A stretch of 48,057 nucleotides of DNA from an uncultured Muribaculaceae bacterium (GCA_910584125.1 CAJTXU010000022.1:1-48057); one strand, 5' to 3'. Positions 14,743 through 26,430 are shown, numbered from the stretch's first letter. Numbers and translations are program-made. Notes: a model not told the origin generated them from the letters alone.

Positions 14743-14817
14743 GAAAATCGACCGCATTAATGAGCGGAAAAAGAACTGATTGCCTTCGTCAGAAATAATA
14801 TCGTTGACGATATTTGA
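14723..14817 (+). pseudogene. Short frameshifted remnant of a fourth gene
   Basis: ATG 14723 overlaps the end of the third gene and reads MATNSIEKIDRINERKKN then TGA at 14777. Shifting frame by one base gives KELIAFVRNNIVDDI and a stop at 14815. It looks like the beginning of a further operon gene that was truncated and frameshifted. Too short to identify. Confidence 0.45.
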
Positions 14818-14870
14818 CTGTCGGCGCTCCCGGGCTTCTGCTTCGCCGAAGCCGATCCGCTATAAAACTA

Positions 14871-14910
14871 AAATGATTAGGGGGAGCCGCGAGGATACCC
14901 CTAATCATTT
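14871..14910. terminator. Hairpin after the defence module
   Basis: AAATGATTAGGGG (14871-14883) pairs perfectly with CCCCTAATCATTT (14898-14910). It may end the defence operon. The word CCCCTAATCATT also occurs in the direct repeats at 1088 and 3112. The rest of 14818-15065 holds AAGTAAT/TTACTTA-type words and no gene. Confidence 0.55.
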
Positions 14911-15065
14911 ATGAAAGTTGTAAGTGATAAGCAAAAAGTAATATGCGGGAAAGTTGCGATACTACTGATATAGCTGTCAATCGATTACTTGCAGCCAATA
15001 AATACAAGCTTCACAATGCCCGTATTACTTATTCCTTATAACTTATTACTTACTGGCATTGTTCG

Positions 15066-16520
15066 TCATTCTGCCAGGCGGCGCAGGATCTCGCCGAGGA
15101 GCTCGTAGAACTCCTGCACGGTCTTGATGTTGGCTTTCTCGCCGGGCGAGTGGATGTCCTTGAGCGTCGGGCCGAAGCTTACCATGTCGAGGTGCGGCAT
15201 CTTCTCGAGGAAGAGTCCGCATTCGAGCCCGGCGTGCAGGGCCTCTACCTTCGGATCCTTGCCGAAGAGCTTGCGGTAGCTTTCCTCGGCCACCTTGAGA
15301 ACGGGCGAATTGGGATCGGGCGTCCAGCCGACATAGGCGTCGTCGAACGCGATATCGGCTCCCAACATGCCGAAGAGAGCGCTGACACGGCTGCCGACCT
15401 CGTCGCGACGCGAGTCTACCGACGAGCGGATGTGCACCGTCACGACCATGTCGTGGTCGTTAAGTATCTTGACCGACGCGAGGTTGTCGGAGGTCTCGAC
15501 AAGTCCGGGGATGGCCGCCGACATGGACTGCACGCCGTTGGGACATGCGAACAGCGCGGCGATGATGTCGTGGGCCTGGTGGGTCTCGATGATCTGCTCC
15601 TGCGGCTTGCACTCGCGGACATCGAAGCGGAAGTCGGGATTCTCGACGGCGTCATACTCGGCATGGAGCGTCGCGCTGAAGCTGGCGGCGAACACGGCGA
15701 AGTCCTCGGCCTGCTCGCGGCTCACGCATACCACGGCCTTCGCGTCGCGGGGGATGGCGTTGGCGAGTCCGCCGCCGTCGAAATAGGAAAGTTCGAGCGG
15801 CGTCAGACGGTCGGCCTCCCAAAGGAAACGCGCCAGCTGCTGGTTGGCGTTGGCGCGGCCGAGGTTGATCTCCATTCCGGAGTGGCCGCCCTTAAGACCC
15901 GAAAGCGACACCTCGAAGAAGACGCCGTCGGGAGCCGCCTGCATACGCAGGGGTATTGTGCAGAGAGCCACCTTGCCGCCGGCGCAGCCGATCACGAGCG
16001 AACCCATCTCCTCGGAGTCGAGGTTGAGCAGTATGTTGCCCGTGACGAATCCTTTCTGCAGACCGTTGGCTCCGATCAGGCCCTGTTCCTCGTCGACGGT
16101 GAGAAGAGCCTCGAGCGGACCATGCACGAGGTCCGGATCGATGAGCGCGGCCATTGCCGTGGCGCAGCCGAGGCCGTTGTCGGCTCCGAGCGTCGTGCCT
16201 TTGGCGCGCACCCACTCGCCGTCCACCTCGGTCTGGATGGGATCGGTCATGAAGTCGTGCTTCACCTCGGGAAGTTTCTCGGCCACCATGTCCTGATGAC
16301 CCTGGAGAATCACCGTGGGGGCGTTCTCGTGGCCCGGAGTGCCGGGCACGCGCATCATCACGTTGCCGACCTCGTCGGTGTGGCACTCCACGTCATGACG
16401 TTTCGCCCAGTCAACGAGAAAAGCCTTCATCTTGTCGAGATGATGCGTCGGACGCGGCACTTGTGTTATCTCATCGAAAATCCGCCACACGAGCGTGGGC
16501 TTGAGATCTGTGATTTTCAT
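15066..16520 (-). CDS. pepD: Cytosol non-specific dipeptidase / Xaa-His dipeptidase PepD (copy 1)
   Basis: 484 residues, full length for the M20C dipeptidases. Metal-site motifs are visible: VILQGHQDMV (H and D), TTLGADNGLG (D), LTVDEEQGLIG (EE, base and ligand) and a late His in ECGLFLEKMPHLDM/FGPTLKDIHSP. It hydrolyses dipeptides in the cytoplasm using zinc. ATG 16520 (MKITDLKP) is preferred over an upstream in-frame ATG. It follows the muramidase gene after 58 nt that contain TTACTTA-type repeats, and is paralogous to the pepD at the head of the same gene string. Confidence 0.93.
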   Translation of the reverse strand: MKITDLKPTLVWRIFDEITQVPRPTHHLDKMKAFLVDWAKRHDVECHTDEVGNVMMRVPGTPGHENAPTVILQGHQDMVAEKLPEVKHDFMTDPIQTEVDGEWVRAKGTTLGADNGLGCATAMAALIDPDLVHGPLEALLTVDEEQGLIGANGLQKGFVTGNILLNLDSEEMGSLVIGCAGGKVALCTIPLRMQAAPDGVFFEVSLSGLKGGHSGMEINLGRANANQQLARFLWEADRLTPLELSYFDGGGLANAIPRDAKAVVCVSREQAEDFAVFAASFSATLHAEYDAVENPDFRFDVRECKPQEQIIETHQAHDIIAALFACPNGVQSMSAAIPGLVETSDNLASVKILNDHDMVVTVHIRSSVDSRRDEVGSRVSALFGMLGADIAFDDAYVGWTPDPNSPVLKVAEESYRKLFGKDPKVEALHAGLECGLFLEKMPHLDMVSFGPTLKDIHSPGEKANIKTVQEFYELLGEILRRLAE

Positions 16521-16578
16521 ATTCTTAATAGATTTATGGTACAAAGAGGGACACAAGCCCCATCTTACTTCTTACTTA

Positions 16579-17328
16579 TTACTTCGCTTCGGCCTTGAAC
16601 CTGCGGTAGGCGGCGGCCATACGGGTGTGATAGCCGCGCCGCGCGTAGCTCGCGCCGTTGAACTTGCGCGCGAATCCGGCCCAGTTCTTGTTCTTGAGGT
16701 CGGCGAGCATCCCCGTGTTGGTGATGAACTTCGCGAAGAGCTCGAGCTGCGAGAACTCCGATTCGGACATGATGCGCACAAACTCATTAACATCCGAACA
16801 GCCGCATAGTTTATAGTTGAAGCCTCCTATCTGGAACATTCCCCAGAACGTGCCCATATAAGCGCCGTCGGCGTTGGTCTTGCGGGCGTTGATGAGCTGG
16901 GTCCATTCGCGCAGGCCGTAGCCCGTCAGGCCGGGGGGCACCTTCTCGCCCTTTGCTCCGCGCTTGTTGGCGGCGCGGCGGGCGTAGGTGTTGTACATCG
17001 ACCGGTCGAAGTTGATCACCGGCACTCCCGGGGCGAAGAAACCCTTCATCGACTTGCCTGCCTCGATGAGCACCACCGCCTTGATGGCGGCGACCTCGAC
17101 GCCGAGCTCCTCGGCTACGATGCGGAAGTCCTCGTCGGAGAGCTTGCTGTAGCGGTCGGCGCGGTCGGAGGCCGGCAGCGAGTCCGACGGGAACCGCGCC
17201 ACGCGGAGGCTGTCGGCCTTGATGGTATCGACCGAAGTCGAGTCTTGTGTCGCAGACCGATGCGACTGACCGCAAGCCGCTCCTGCCGACATTACTGCCG
17301 ACAGGAGTAGTATTGCGGAAAATCTCAT
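16579..17328 (-). CDS. Exported N-acetylmuramidase-domain protein
   Basis: 249 residues. N-terminal signal MRFSAILLLSAVMSAGAAC, with a Cys that could be lipidated although the lipobox is weak. After a Ser/Asp-rich linker comes a muramidase domain (PF11860 type): EDFRIVAEELGVEVAAIKAVVLIEAG, then GFFAPGVPVINFDR and MGTFWGMFQIGGFNY, with the likely catalytic Glu in VLIEAG. It would cleave glycan strands in the periplasm. It overlaps the upstream pepD by 4 nt, so cell-wall cutting and dipeptide hydrolysis may be co-expressed, for example in muropeptide recycling (inference). Confidence 0.85.
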   Translation of the reverse strand: MRFSAILLLSAVMSAGAACGQSHRSATQDSTSVDTIKADSLRVARFPSDSLPASDRADRYSKLSDEDFRIVAEELGVEVAAIKAVVLIEAGKSMKGFFAPGVPVINFDRSMYNTYARRAANKRGAKGEKVPPGLTGYGLREWTQLINARKTNADGAYMGTFWGMFQIGGFNYKLCGCSDVNEFVRIMSESEFSQLELFAKFITNTGMLADLKNKNWAGFARKFNGASYARRGYHTRMAAAYRRFKAEAK

Positions 17329-18782
17329 GACTTCGCTACCTTTTCAAGTACGCGGGCCAGATGACGCCAGAACTTCTCAACCGTGGGGATGAGCAGTTTC
17401 TCGTCGGGCGAATGCACTCCGGTCATTGTCGGGCCGAAGCTAACCATGTCGAGGTCGGGATGCTTGGTGAGGAAGAGACCGCACTCGAGGCCTGCGTGGA
17501 TAGCCTTGATGGCGGGCTTCACGCCGAAGAGCTCCTCGTAGGCCTCGGCCGAGATCTTCATGATGGGCGACTTCATGTTGGGTGCCCAGCCGGGATAGCC
17601 GTCGCTGTGCGACACCTCGGCGCCGGCGAGCTGGAAGTGGGCCTCCACCTGACCGGCCATGTCGTTCTTGCGGCTCTCGACCGACGAACGCTGCGACGTC
17701 GTGATGCGCACGATGTTGCCCTCGAGCATCTTGACGGCGGCGAGGTTGGTCGACGTCTCCACGAGACCCTCGAGGTCGCGGCTCATAGAGTATACGCCGT
17801 GAGGCGCCGAATATATGGCGCGCACCAGGGCGATCGATGTCTCCGAATCCATGCAGTATTCCGGACGCTCGCACGCCTCGATGCGGAAGTCCATCGACGG
17901 CTCGACGCCGGCGTATTCCTGCATGATCTCCTCGTGGTATTTCTTAAGATGATGCTTGAGCTCCTCGCGGTGGTCGCTGTGGATGCCGAACACTGCGTGG
18001 GCCTCGCGCGGGATGGCGTTGCGCAGGTTGCCGCCCTCTATCTCGCAGACGGTGATGTCCCAGCGCTGCGAGCATTCCCAGATGAAGCGCGCGATGATCT
18101 TGTTGGCGTTGGCGCGGCCCAGATTGATGTCGGAGCCGGAGTGTCCGCCGAGCAGACCGCTGACAGATACGCGCATATACTCGAAGTTCTCGGGCGTGAA
18201 GCTGCGCTGATACTTGAATTCGGCCGTGGTGTCGATGCCACCGGCGCAGCCGACGAAGATCTCACCGTCGTCCTCGGAGTCCATGTTGATCAGGATCGAG
18301 CCGGTGATCATGTCCTTGCCGAGATTCTGGGCGCCTTCGAGGCCGATCTCCTCGTTGATTGTGAACAGGGCCTCGAGCGGACCGTGCACCAGGTCGGGGT
18401 CGATCATGGCCGCCATTCCGGCCGCCACGCCGATGCCGTTGTCGGCGCCGAGCGTCGTGCCGCGCGCCTTCACCCAGTCGCCGTCGACATATGTCTCGAT
18501 CGGGTCGGTGAGGAAGTCATGCTTGACTTCGTTGTTCTTCTCGGCCACCATATCCATGTGGCCCTGCAGGATCACCGTCGGGGCGTTCTCGTAGCCCGGC
18601 GTGGCCGGCCGACGCATCACGACATTGCCCACCTTGTCGGTCTTCGCCTCGACGCCGTGCTCGGCGGCGAACTTGAGGAGAAACTCCCTGATCTGCTCTT
18701 CATGGCACGACGGACGGGGTATCTTCGTAACCTCGTCGAAACATTTCCAGATTAATTCCGGCTTAAGGTCTTTTACTTCCAT
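17325..18782 (-). CDS. pepD: Cytosol non-specific dipeptidase PepD (copy 2)
   Basis: 485 residues, the same M20C family as copy 1 with the same motifs: VILQGHMDMV, TTLGADNGIG, FTINEEIGLEG and FGPTMTGVHSP. Start MEVKDLKPELIWKCFDEV is well conserved against copy 1, but the two clearly diverged, so this is an old duplication rather than a recent one. It is the first gene of the operon; a TAACTTTG element lies at 18816-18809 on the minus strand, about 30 nt upstream, without a clear -33. Confidence 0.93.
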   Translation of the reverse strand: MEVKDLKPELIWKCFDEVTKIPRPSCHEEQIREFLLKFAAEHGVEAKTDKVGNVVMRRPATPGYENAPTVILQGHMDMVAEKNNEVKHDFLTDPIETYVDGDWVKARGTTLGADNGIGVAAGMAAMIDPDLVHGPLEALFTINEEIGLEGAQNLGKDMITGSILINMDSEDDGEIFVGCAGGIDTTAEFKYQRSFTPENFEYMRVSVSGLLGGHSGSDINLGRANANKIIARFIWECSQRWDITVCEIEGGNLRNAIPREAHAVFGIHSDHREELKHHLKKYHEEIMQEYAGVEPSMDFRIEACERPEYCMDSETSIALVRAIYSAPHGVYSMSRDLEGLVETSTNLAAVKMLEGNIVRITTSQRSSVESRKNDMAGQVEAHFQLAGAEVSHSDGYPGWAPNMKSPIMKISAEAYEELFGVKPAIKAIHAGLECGLFLTKHPDLDMVSFGPTMTGVHSPDEKLLIPTVEKFWRHLARVLEKVAKS

Positions 18783-18950
18783 AGCGAGTATTTAAAAATT
18801 ATAATTCCCAAAGTTAACAAAATATTCTCAGATAACGCGACAATTTGAGAAAAAATCGTTAAATTTGCGTCCGAATCGGATGCAGGGCTACTCCGGCCGG
18901 CTCCCCAAATATTAAAAAAAGTGAAATTAACGCTGCTTATTACGATATTA

Positions 18951-18982
18951 TTGGGAATATCATTACTTTTGCTCTACATTTG
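18951..18982 (+). promoter_or_regulatory. Promoter of the OmpH/Skp-like gene
   Basis: TTG (18951-18953), 21-nt spacer, TACATTTG (18975-18982). A second candidate, TAAATTTG, lies at 18860-18867 and a third, TACTTTTG, at 18964-18971, both with poorer -33 sites. Confidence 0.55.
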
Positions 18983-19069
18983 CCTCGGAGGCAGACGCGG
19001 AGCGAAAGCGCACCATTGCAGCCACCACGCCCCGGCTCCGAAAAAGAGAACAAAACTTAACGACATAAA

Positions 19070-19669
19070 ATGAAAAAGATTTACCGCACAATCGCCGCTC
19101 TGGCGCTGACCGCAGTCATCGCGGCCGGAGCCGCCTCGTGCTCGGGCGAGCAGAAAGAAAAGGCGACGCCCGCCCGCCCGACGGCCGCCAAGACGGCCGC
19201 CGCCCTGCCCAACTACAGATATGTCGACCTCGACACGATCCTGAGCCGCTACAATCTCGCCAAGGACTACAACGAAGAGATGCTGCGCCTCCAGAACAAC
19301 GCCGAGTCGCAGATGAAGCAGCACCAGAACCGCATCCAGAGCCTCGGCTCGCAGATGGAGAACAAGATGCAGAACAACGGCTACCTCTCCGAGGCATCGC
19401 TCAAGCAGGACCAGCAGAAGCTCGCCAGCCTGCAGAACGACGCCCAGCGCTCGATGGCCTCGCTGCAGGACAACATCGCCCAGGCGGCCGCCCAGGCGCA
19501 GAAGACAATCAACGACTCCATCAACGCCTTCATCGAGACATACAACAAGACCCGCGGATATGACGCGATCCTCTTCAAGGCCGCGACTCTCTACATCAAT
19601 CCGCAGCTCGACATCACCGACGAGGTGGTAGAAGGCCTCAACGCCCGCTACAACAAGGTCAAGAAATAA
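19070..19669 (+). CDS. OmpH/Skp-family periplasmic chaperone-like lipoprotein
   Basis: 199 residues. Signal ending AGAASC is a plausible lipobox, followed by a Lys/Ala linker. Residues about 50-199 fit the OmpH family: YRYVDLDTILSRYN, a long Gln/Asn-rich coiled coil, and DAILFKAATLYINPQLDITDEVVEGLN, the usual C-terminal strand pattern ending in N..Y. Skp-like proteins hold unfolded outer-membrane proteins in the periplasm; lipid anchoring would tether this one to a membrane. It has its own promoter and a hairpin after it. Confidence 0.88.
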   Translation: MKKIYRTIAALALTAVIAAGAASCSGEQKEKATPARPTAAKTAAALPNYRYVDLDTILSRYNLAKDYNEEMLRLQNNAESQMKQHQNRIQSLGSQMENKMQNNGYLSEASLKQDQQKLASLQNDAQRSMASLQDNIAQAAAQAQKTINDSINAFIETYNKTRGYDAILFKAATLYINPQLDITDEVVEGLNARYNKVKK

Positions 19670-19727
19670 CCGACACTCCACATCCCGGCGGGCGTCTTAA
19701 ACCCACGGCCCCGGGCTTTGTTCTAAT

Positions 19728-19754
19728 AAATGGGGACGCATGCGTTCCCATTTT
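19728..19754 (+). terminator. Hairpin between the OmpH-like gene and hflX
   Basis: AAATGGGGACGCA pairs with TGCGTTCCCATTT (one G-T pair) and a TTTTC run follows. It ends 20 nt before hflX, so it may end the upstream transcript while hflX is made by readthrough or from a promoter inside the gap. Confidence 0.5.
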
Positions 19755-19773
19755 CTTTAATCAACACAAGGTT

Positions 19774-21000
19774 ATGATCGAGGACAATATAATAAACAAA
19801 GAGGAAAACGAACGCACCGTGCTGGTGGGCCTCTCCACCCGCGCCCAGGACGAGACCAGGACCGCCGAGTATCTCGACGAACTCGCCTTCCTGGCCGAGA
19901 CCGCCGGAGCCGAGCCCGTGGCACGCTTCACCCAGAAGCTCGACTTCCCCAACCCGCGCACGTATGTCGGCACCGGAAAGCTCGACGAGATCCGAGAGTA
20001 TGTCGAGGAGAACGAGATAGGCCTCGTGATCTTCGACGACGAACTCTCGTCGAAGCAGGTGGCCAATATCGAGAAGGAACTGAAAGTCAAGATTCTCGAC
20101 CGCACCAGCCTGATTCTCGACATCTTCGCCAAGCGCGCGCAGACGGCCACGGCCCGCACGCAGGTCGAGCTGGCGCAGTACCAGTATCTGCTGCCGCGCC
20201 TGACGCGCATGTGGACCCACCTCGAGCGCCAGCGAGGCGGCATCGGCATGAGGGGCCCCGGCGAGACCCAGATCGAGACCGACCGCCGAATCATCCTCGA
20301 CAAGATCGCCCGCCTCAAGCAGGAGCTCGTGGCAATCGACAAGCAGAAGGTCGTGCAGCGCAAGAACCGAGGCAAGCTCACCCGCGTCGCCCTGGTCGGA
20401 TACACCAACGTCGGTAAGTCGACGCTGATGAACCTGCTCAGCAAGAGCGACGTCTTCGCCGAGAACAAGCTCTTCGCCACGCTCGACACGACGGTGCGCA
20501 AGGTCGTAATCGAGAACCTGCCCTTCCTGCTCTCGGACACCGTCGGGTTCATCCGCAAGCTGCCCACGCAGCTCGTCGATTCGTTCAAGTCGACGCTCGA
20601 CGAGGTGCGCGAGTCGGACGTCATCGTGCACGTCGTCGACATAAGCCACCCCAATTTCGAGGAGCAGATAGAAGTGGTCAACAAGACGCTCACCGAGGTG
20701 TGCGGCGCCAGCGACAAGCCCATGATAATGGTCTTCAACAAGATCGACGCCTTCACCTACACGCCCAAGGACCCCGACGACCTCACGCCCATGACGCGCG
20801 AGAACATCCCGCTCGACGAGCTGCGCCGCACGTGGATGGCCCGCATGGACAACAACTGCGTCTTCATCTCGGCCCGCGAGCGAGTCAACATCGACGAACT
20901 CAAGACGATGCTCTACCGCAAGGCGCTCGAGATCCACACGACGCGGTTTCCCTACAATGACTTCCTTTATCAGAAATATGACGACGACACCGAGGTCTGA
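19774..21000 (+). CDS. hflX: Ribosome-associated GTPase HflX
   Basis: 408 residues. N-terminal HflX domain (TAEYLDELAFLAETAGAEPV, NPRTYVGTGKLDEI), the ARTQVELAQYQYLLPRLTRMW helix and RGGIGMRGPGETQIETDRR loop, then the G domain: G1 GYTNVGKST (about 209-217), G3 DTVGFIRKLP and G4 NKID. HflX splits stalled ribosomes under stress. A DUF4954 gene follows 38 nt downstream. Confidence 0.96.
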   Translation: MIEDNIINKEENERTVLVGLSTRAQDETRTAEYLDELAFLAETAGAEPVARFTQKLDFPNPRTYVGTGKLDEIREYVEENEIGLVIFDDELSSKQVANIEKELKVKILDRTSLILDIFAKRAQTATARTQVELAQYQYLLPRLTRMWTHLERQRGGIGMRGPGETQIETDRRIILDKIARLKQELVAIDKQKVVQRKNRGKLTRVALVGYTNVGKSTLMNLLSKSDVFAENKLFATLDTTVRKVVIENLPFLLSDTVGFIRKLPTQLVDSFKSTLDEVRESDVIVHVVDISHPNFEEQIEVVNKTLTEVCGASDKPMIMVFNKIDAFTYTPKDPDDLTPMTRENIPLDELRRTWMARMDNNCVFISARERVNIDELKTMLYRKALEIHTTRFPYNDFLYQKYDDDTEV

Positions 21001-21038
21001 GGCCCGGCACGTCATCGCAATAAAGATTTTTGACACAG

Positions 21039-22787
21039 ATGAATGAGACAAGCCTGAGGCGGCGCCCGCTGGAATGGTGGGAACGCCGCAAACTCGAGAG
21101 CAACGGCTGCCACGCGCGCGACTGGAGCGCCGTGCGTGTCAGTGACGCCACATGCCTCGACGCCGTGCGCAACGTGGAGTTCGTCGGTTCGGTGTCGCTC
21201 GGAATCCTGCGCCCCGAGCGGGGCAACGCCGTCGAGAACGTCCGCATCGAGAACTGCGTGGTCGGCGACTACGCCGAGATACGCAACATCGGCGTGCATC
21301 TGCGCAACTGCGTGATCGGACGCGGCGCGCGCGTGGTCAACACGGCCCTCGTCGAGTTCGAGCCCGAGGCGGCGTGCGGCGTCGGCACGGAGGTCGGTGT
21401 GCTCGACGAGACCGGCTCACGCGCCGTAACCATCTACCCCGGCCTCTCGGCTCAGGCCGCCCTGCTCATGGCCCGCGAGCCGAAGTGGAACGAACGCCAC
21501 CTGCAGCCCCTACTCGAGGAGCATCTCGAGACAGTCCAGACGCTCAACGTCATAGGCGACCTGGCCGTGGTCGAGAACTGCGGCCCGCTGCGCAACGTCA
21601 GCGTCGGGCGCGAGGTGACCGTGAGCGGAGCCCGCTCGCTGCGCAACGGCTCGATTGTCAACAACGCAGCGCCAGGCAGATGCATGGCACGCGTCGGTGA
21701 CGGCGTCGACGCCGAGAATTTCATCATCGAGGACGGCATGGCCGACTCGGGCGTCATAATCCGCAACTGCTACATCGGTCAGGGAGCCGTGGTCGAGAAG
21801 GGTTTCTCGGCCCACGACTCGCTCTTCTTCGCCAACTGCTCGCTCGAGAACGGCGAGGCCTGCGCCCTGTTCGCCGGGCCATACACGGTGAGCATGCACA
21901 AGTCGTCGCTGCTGATCGGCTGCCAGACGTCGTTCATGAACGCCGGCAGCGGCACCAACCAGAGCAACCATATGTATAAGCTCGGCCCCGTGCACTGGGG
22001 CATCCTGGAGCGCGGCGTCAAGACGAGCTCCGACTCATATCTGATGCTCGGCGCGAAGATTGGCGCATTCTCGCTGCTGATGGGCCAGCACAAGACGCAT
22101 CCGGACTCGTCGCAGTTCCCGTTCTCCTACCTGTTCGGCGACGAGAAGGGGGCGACGGTGGTCGTGCCGGGGGTGATGCTGCGCAGCTGCGGACTGCTCC
22201 GCGACGAGAAGAAGTGGCCCACGCGCGACCGTCGCCTCAAGCGCCGCCTGCCTCTGCACGACCGCATAGTCTTCGATGTGCTCAACCCGCTGACCGTCGA
22301 CAAGATGCTGTCGGCCTCCGACGTGATCGAGCGTCTGCTCGCCCGCCCGGCCGACGACGACCGGTTCATCCGCTACCGGGGCATGAAGTTCACACGCGCC
22401 GCGCTCGAACGCGCCCGCTATCTCTATGAACTGGCCATCTACAAGTATCTGTCGAAATTCGGCGACGCGGTGTTCGGCGACACGGCGGAGCCTGAGGGCG
22501 AGGCCGACGAATGGGTCGACATCGCCGGGCTCCCCATGACTCGCCGAGACCTGCAGCGGGCCATGGAAGCCCGCTCGGTCGGCGAACTGGAGGGGGCTTT
22601 CGAGGAGGCCTTCGAGAACTTCGGCAGGCTCGAGAGCCGCTGGATTGCGCGGAGATTCCCCGAACGCTGGCGCCGCAACCCGGAGGTGATCGCCGACTAT
22701 GCCCGCGAGTTCGACCGCATGGTCGAGGAAGACCGCACCCGATATCTCGACGACCTCACTGCCCAGAACGAGATGCTGGCACTTTGA
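21039..22787 (+). CDS. DUF4954 left-handed beta-helix protein
   Basis: 582 residues from ATG 21039. Residues about 45-380 show the hexapeptide-like repeats of a left-handed beta-helix (runs such as VENVRIENCVVGDYAEIRN, SGVIIRNCYIGQGAVVEKG), as in sugar acyl- or nucleotidyl-transferases. The rest is helical and acidic. It fits the DUF4954 family common in Bacteroidales, whose activity is unknown. Trp and Cys residues in the HMYKLGPVHWGILERG region are conserved-looking. It lies downstream of hflX with 38 nt spacing and ends at a bidirectional terminator. Confidence 0.8.
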   Translation: MNETSLRRRPLEWWERRKLESNGCHARDWSAVRVSDATCLDAVRNVEFVGSVSLGILRPERGNAVENVRIENCVVGDYAEIRNIGVHLRNCVIGRGARVVNTALVEFEPEAACGVGTEVGVLDETGSRAVTIYPGLSAQAALLMAREPKWNERHLQPLLEEHLETVQTLNVIGDLAVVENCGPLRNVSVGREVTVSGARSLRNGSIVNNAAPGRCMARVGDGVDAENFIIEDGMADSGVIIRNCYIGQGAVVEKGFSAHDSLFFANCSLENGEACALFAGPYTVSMHKSSLLIGCQTSFMNAGSGTNQSNHMYKLGPVHWGILERGVKTSSDSYLMLGAKIGAFSLLMGQHKTHPDSSQFPFSYLFGDEKGATVVVPGVMLRSCGLLRDEKKWPTRDRRLKRRLPLHDRIVFDVLNPLTVDKMLSASDVIERLLARPADDDRFIRYRGMKFTRAALERARYLYELAIYKYLSKFGDAVFGDTAEPEGEADEWVDIAGLPMTRRDLQRAMEARSVGELEGAFEEAFENFGRLESRWIARRFPERWRRNPEVIADYAREFDRMVEEDRTRYLDDLTAQNEMLAL

Positions 22788-22794
22788 CAAGTCA

Positions 22795-22926
22795 AAAGTC
22801 AAAAGTAAGAAGTTAGAAGTTAGAAGTTAGAAGTAAGAAGTTAGAAGTAATAAGTAAGAAGTAATAAGTAATAAGTAAGAAGTAAGAAGTTAGAAGTAAG
22901 AAGTTAGAAGTTAGAAGTTAGAAGTT
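22795..22926. repeat. Heptamer/octamer array of AAGTTAG, AAGTAAG and AAGTAAT
   Basis: About eighteen head-to-tail 7-8 nt words lie between convergent genes. Reverse-complement words (TTACTTATTAC) follow the terminator at 22961-22990, making a large inverted arrangement. The same words occur at 15030-15055 and 16563-16583. Confidence 0.85.
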
Positions 22927-22962
22927 AGAAGGCTCCGCATCACAACGACTGCGGAGCCTTCT
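22927..22962. terminator. Bidirectional terminator between the DUF4954 gene and valS
   Basis: AGAAGGCTCCGCA (22927-22939) pairs perfectly with TGCGGAGCCTTCT (22950-22962) over a 10-nt loop, between convergent genes. Confidence 0.8.
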
Positions 22963-23009
22963 TACTTATTACTTATTACTTATTACTTATTTTCGAATTT
23001 ACTTCGAAT

Positions 23010-25631
<2,622 letters not shown>

Positions 25632-25655
25632 AACTGCGTTTGATATTTTAAAACG

Positions 25656-25686
25656 CAAAATTACAAAAAAAACGCCAACCCGCAAA
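25656..25686 (-). promoter_or_regulatory. valS promoter
   Basis: Minus strand: TTTG (25686-25683), 19-nt spacer, TAATTTTG (25663-25656); ATG 25 nt downstream. A full Bacteroidetes consensus. Confidence 0.75.
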
Positions 25687-25725
25687 GAGCCCCGACGCGA
25701 ATCGTCAGATATGATATCCCAAAAG

Positions 25726-25756
25726 TTGCACAGTTAGATAAAATTTAGTAATTTTG
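25726..25756 (+). promoter_or_regulatory. Promoter of the polysaccharide locus
   Basis: TTG (25726-25728), 20-nt spacer, TAATTTTG (25749-25756). A leader of about 85 nt with a small GGCAG-rich hairpin precedes the antiterminator gene, as expected where UpxY-type factors act on their own leader. Confidence 0.7.
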
Positions 25757-25848
25757 CACAGATTTTCCCCGGCAGTCTGCCATCCAGGCCCAGGGAAGAG
25801 ATAAGCAACTCGGATTCAGAACGCACTAAACTGTCATAAGAAGTCAGA

Positions 25849-26370
25849 ATGACATGGTTTGTGATGCGCGACCTTACACGCGCCAACGCTAAGCGCCCTG
25901 CCTGGAAACAGCTGGAGGAAATGGGCTTCCGTATCTTCACGCCGATGGTGTGGAAGGTTAGACGTGCGGGCGCGGTATCCAAACGGATGCGCGTCCCGGC
26001 CATACACGACCTTCTGTTCGTCAACTCCACGCGCGAGGAGCTCGACCCGGTGGTCGACAGGACTGCCACACTTCAGTACAGGTTCGTGCGCGGCGGGTCA
26101 TACCGCGAGGCGCTGACTGTGCGCGACGAGGACATGGAGCGGTTCATGCGTGCCGTTGGCTCGACCGACGACGTGCTCTACTACTCGCCCGAGGAGATCA
26201 CCCCGTCGATGGTGGGCCGCAAGGTGGCCATAGTCGGAGGCCCTCTCGACGGCATGACCGGCCATCTGCTCTCCATCAAGGGGATGCGCAAGCGAAGGCT
26301 GATCGTCGAGCTGCCCGGTATGCTCACCTCGGCAGTCGAGGTCTCACCCGACTACATCCAGCTCGTCTGA
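25849..26370 (+). CDS. UpxY-family transcription antiterminator (NusG-like)
   Basis: 173 residues. NGN domain at the N terminus (MTWFVMRDLTRANAKRPAWKQLEEMG, IFTPMVWKV, PAIHDLLFVNSTREEL) and a KOW segment (VGRKVAIVGGPLDGMTGHLLSIKGMRKRRLIVEL). In Bacteroides such proteins keep RNA polymerase from stopping in the leader of their own capsule operon. It is the first gene of the export and assembly genes here. No UpxZ-type inhibitor gene follows, so any cross-control would come from elsewhere. Confidence 0.9.
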   Translation: MTWFVMRDLTRANAKRPAWKQLEEMGFRIFTPMVWKVRRAGAVSKRMRVPAIHDLLFVNSTREELDPVVDRTATLQYRFVRGGSYREALTVRDEDMERFMRAVGSTDDVLYYSPEEITPSMVGRKVAIVGGPLDGMTGHLLSIKGMRKRRLIVELPGMLTSAVEVSPDYIQLV

Positions 26371-26430
26371 GCCCCCGACAACGATAACCGAACATAAAGA
26401 TAGACAACGTAGCTACAAAGAAGAAAGAAC

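Noticed and set aside
22795..22990. Possible CRISPR array
   Set aside because: Units are 7-8 nt with no unique spacers and no cas genes nearby.
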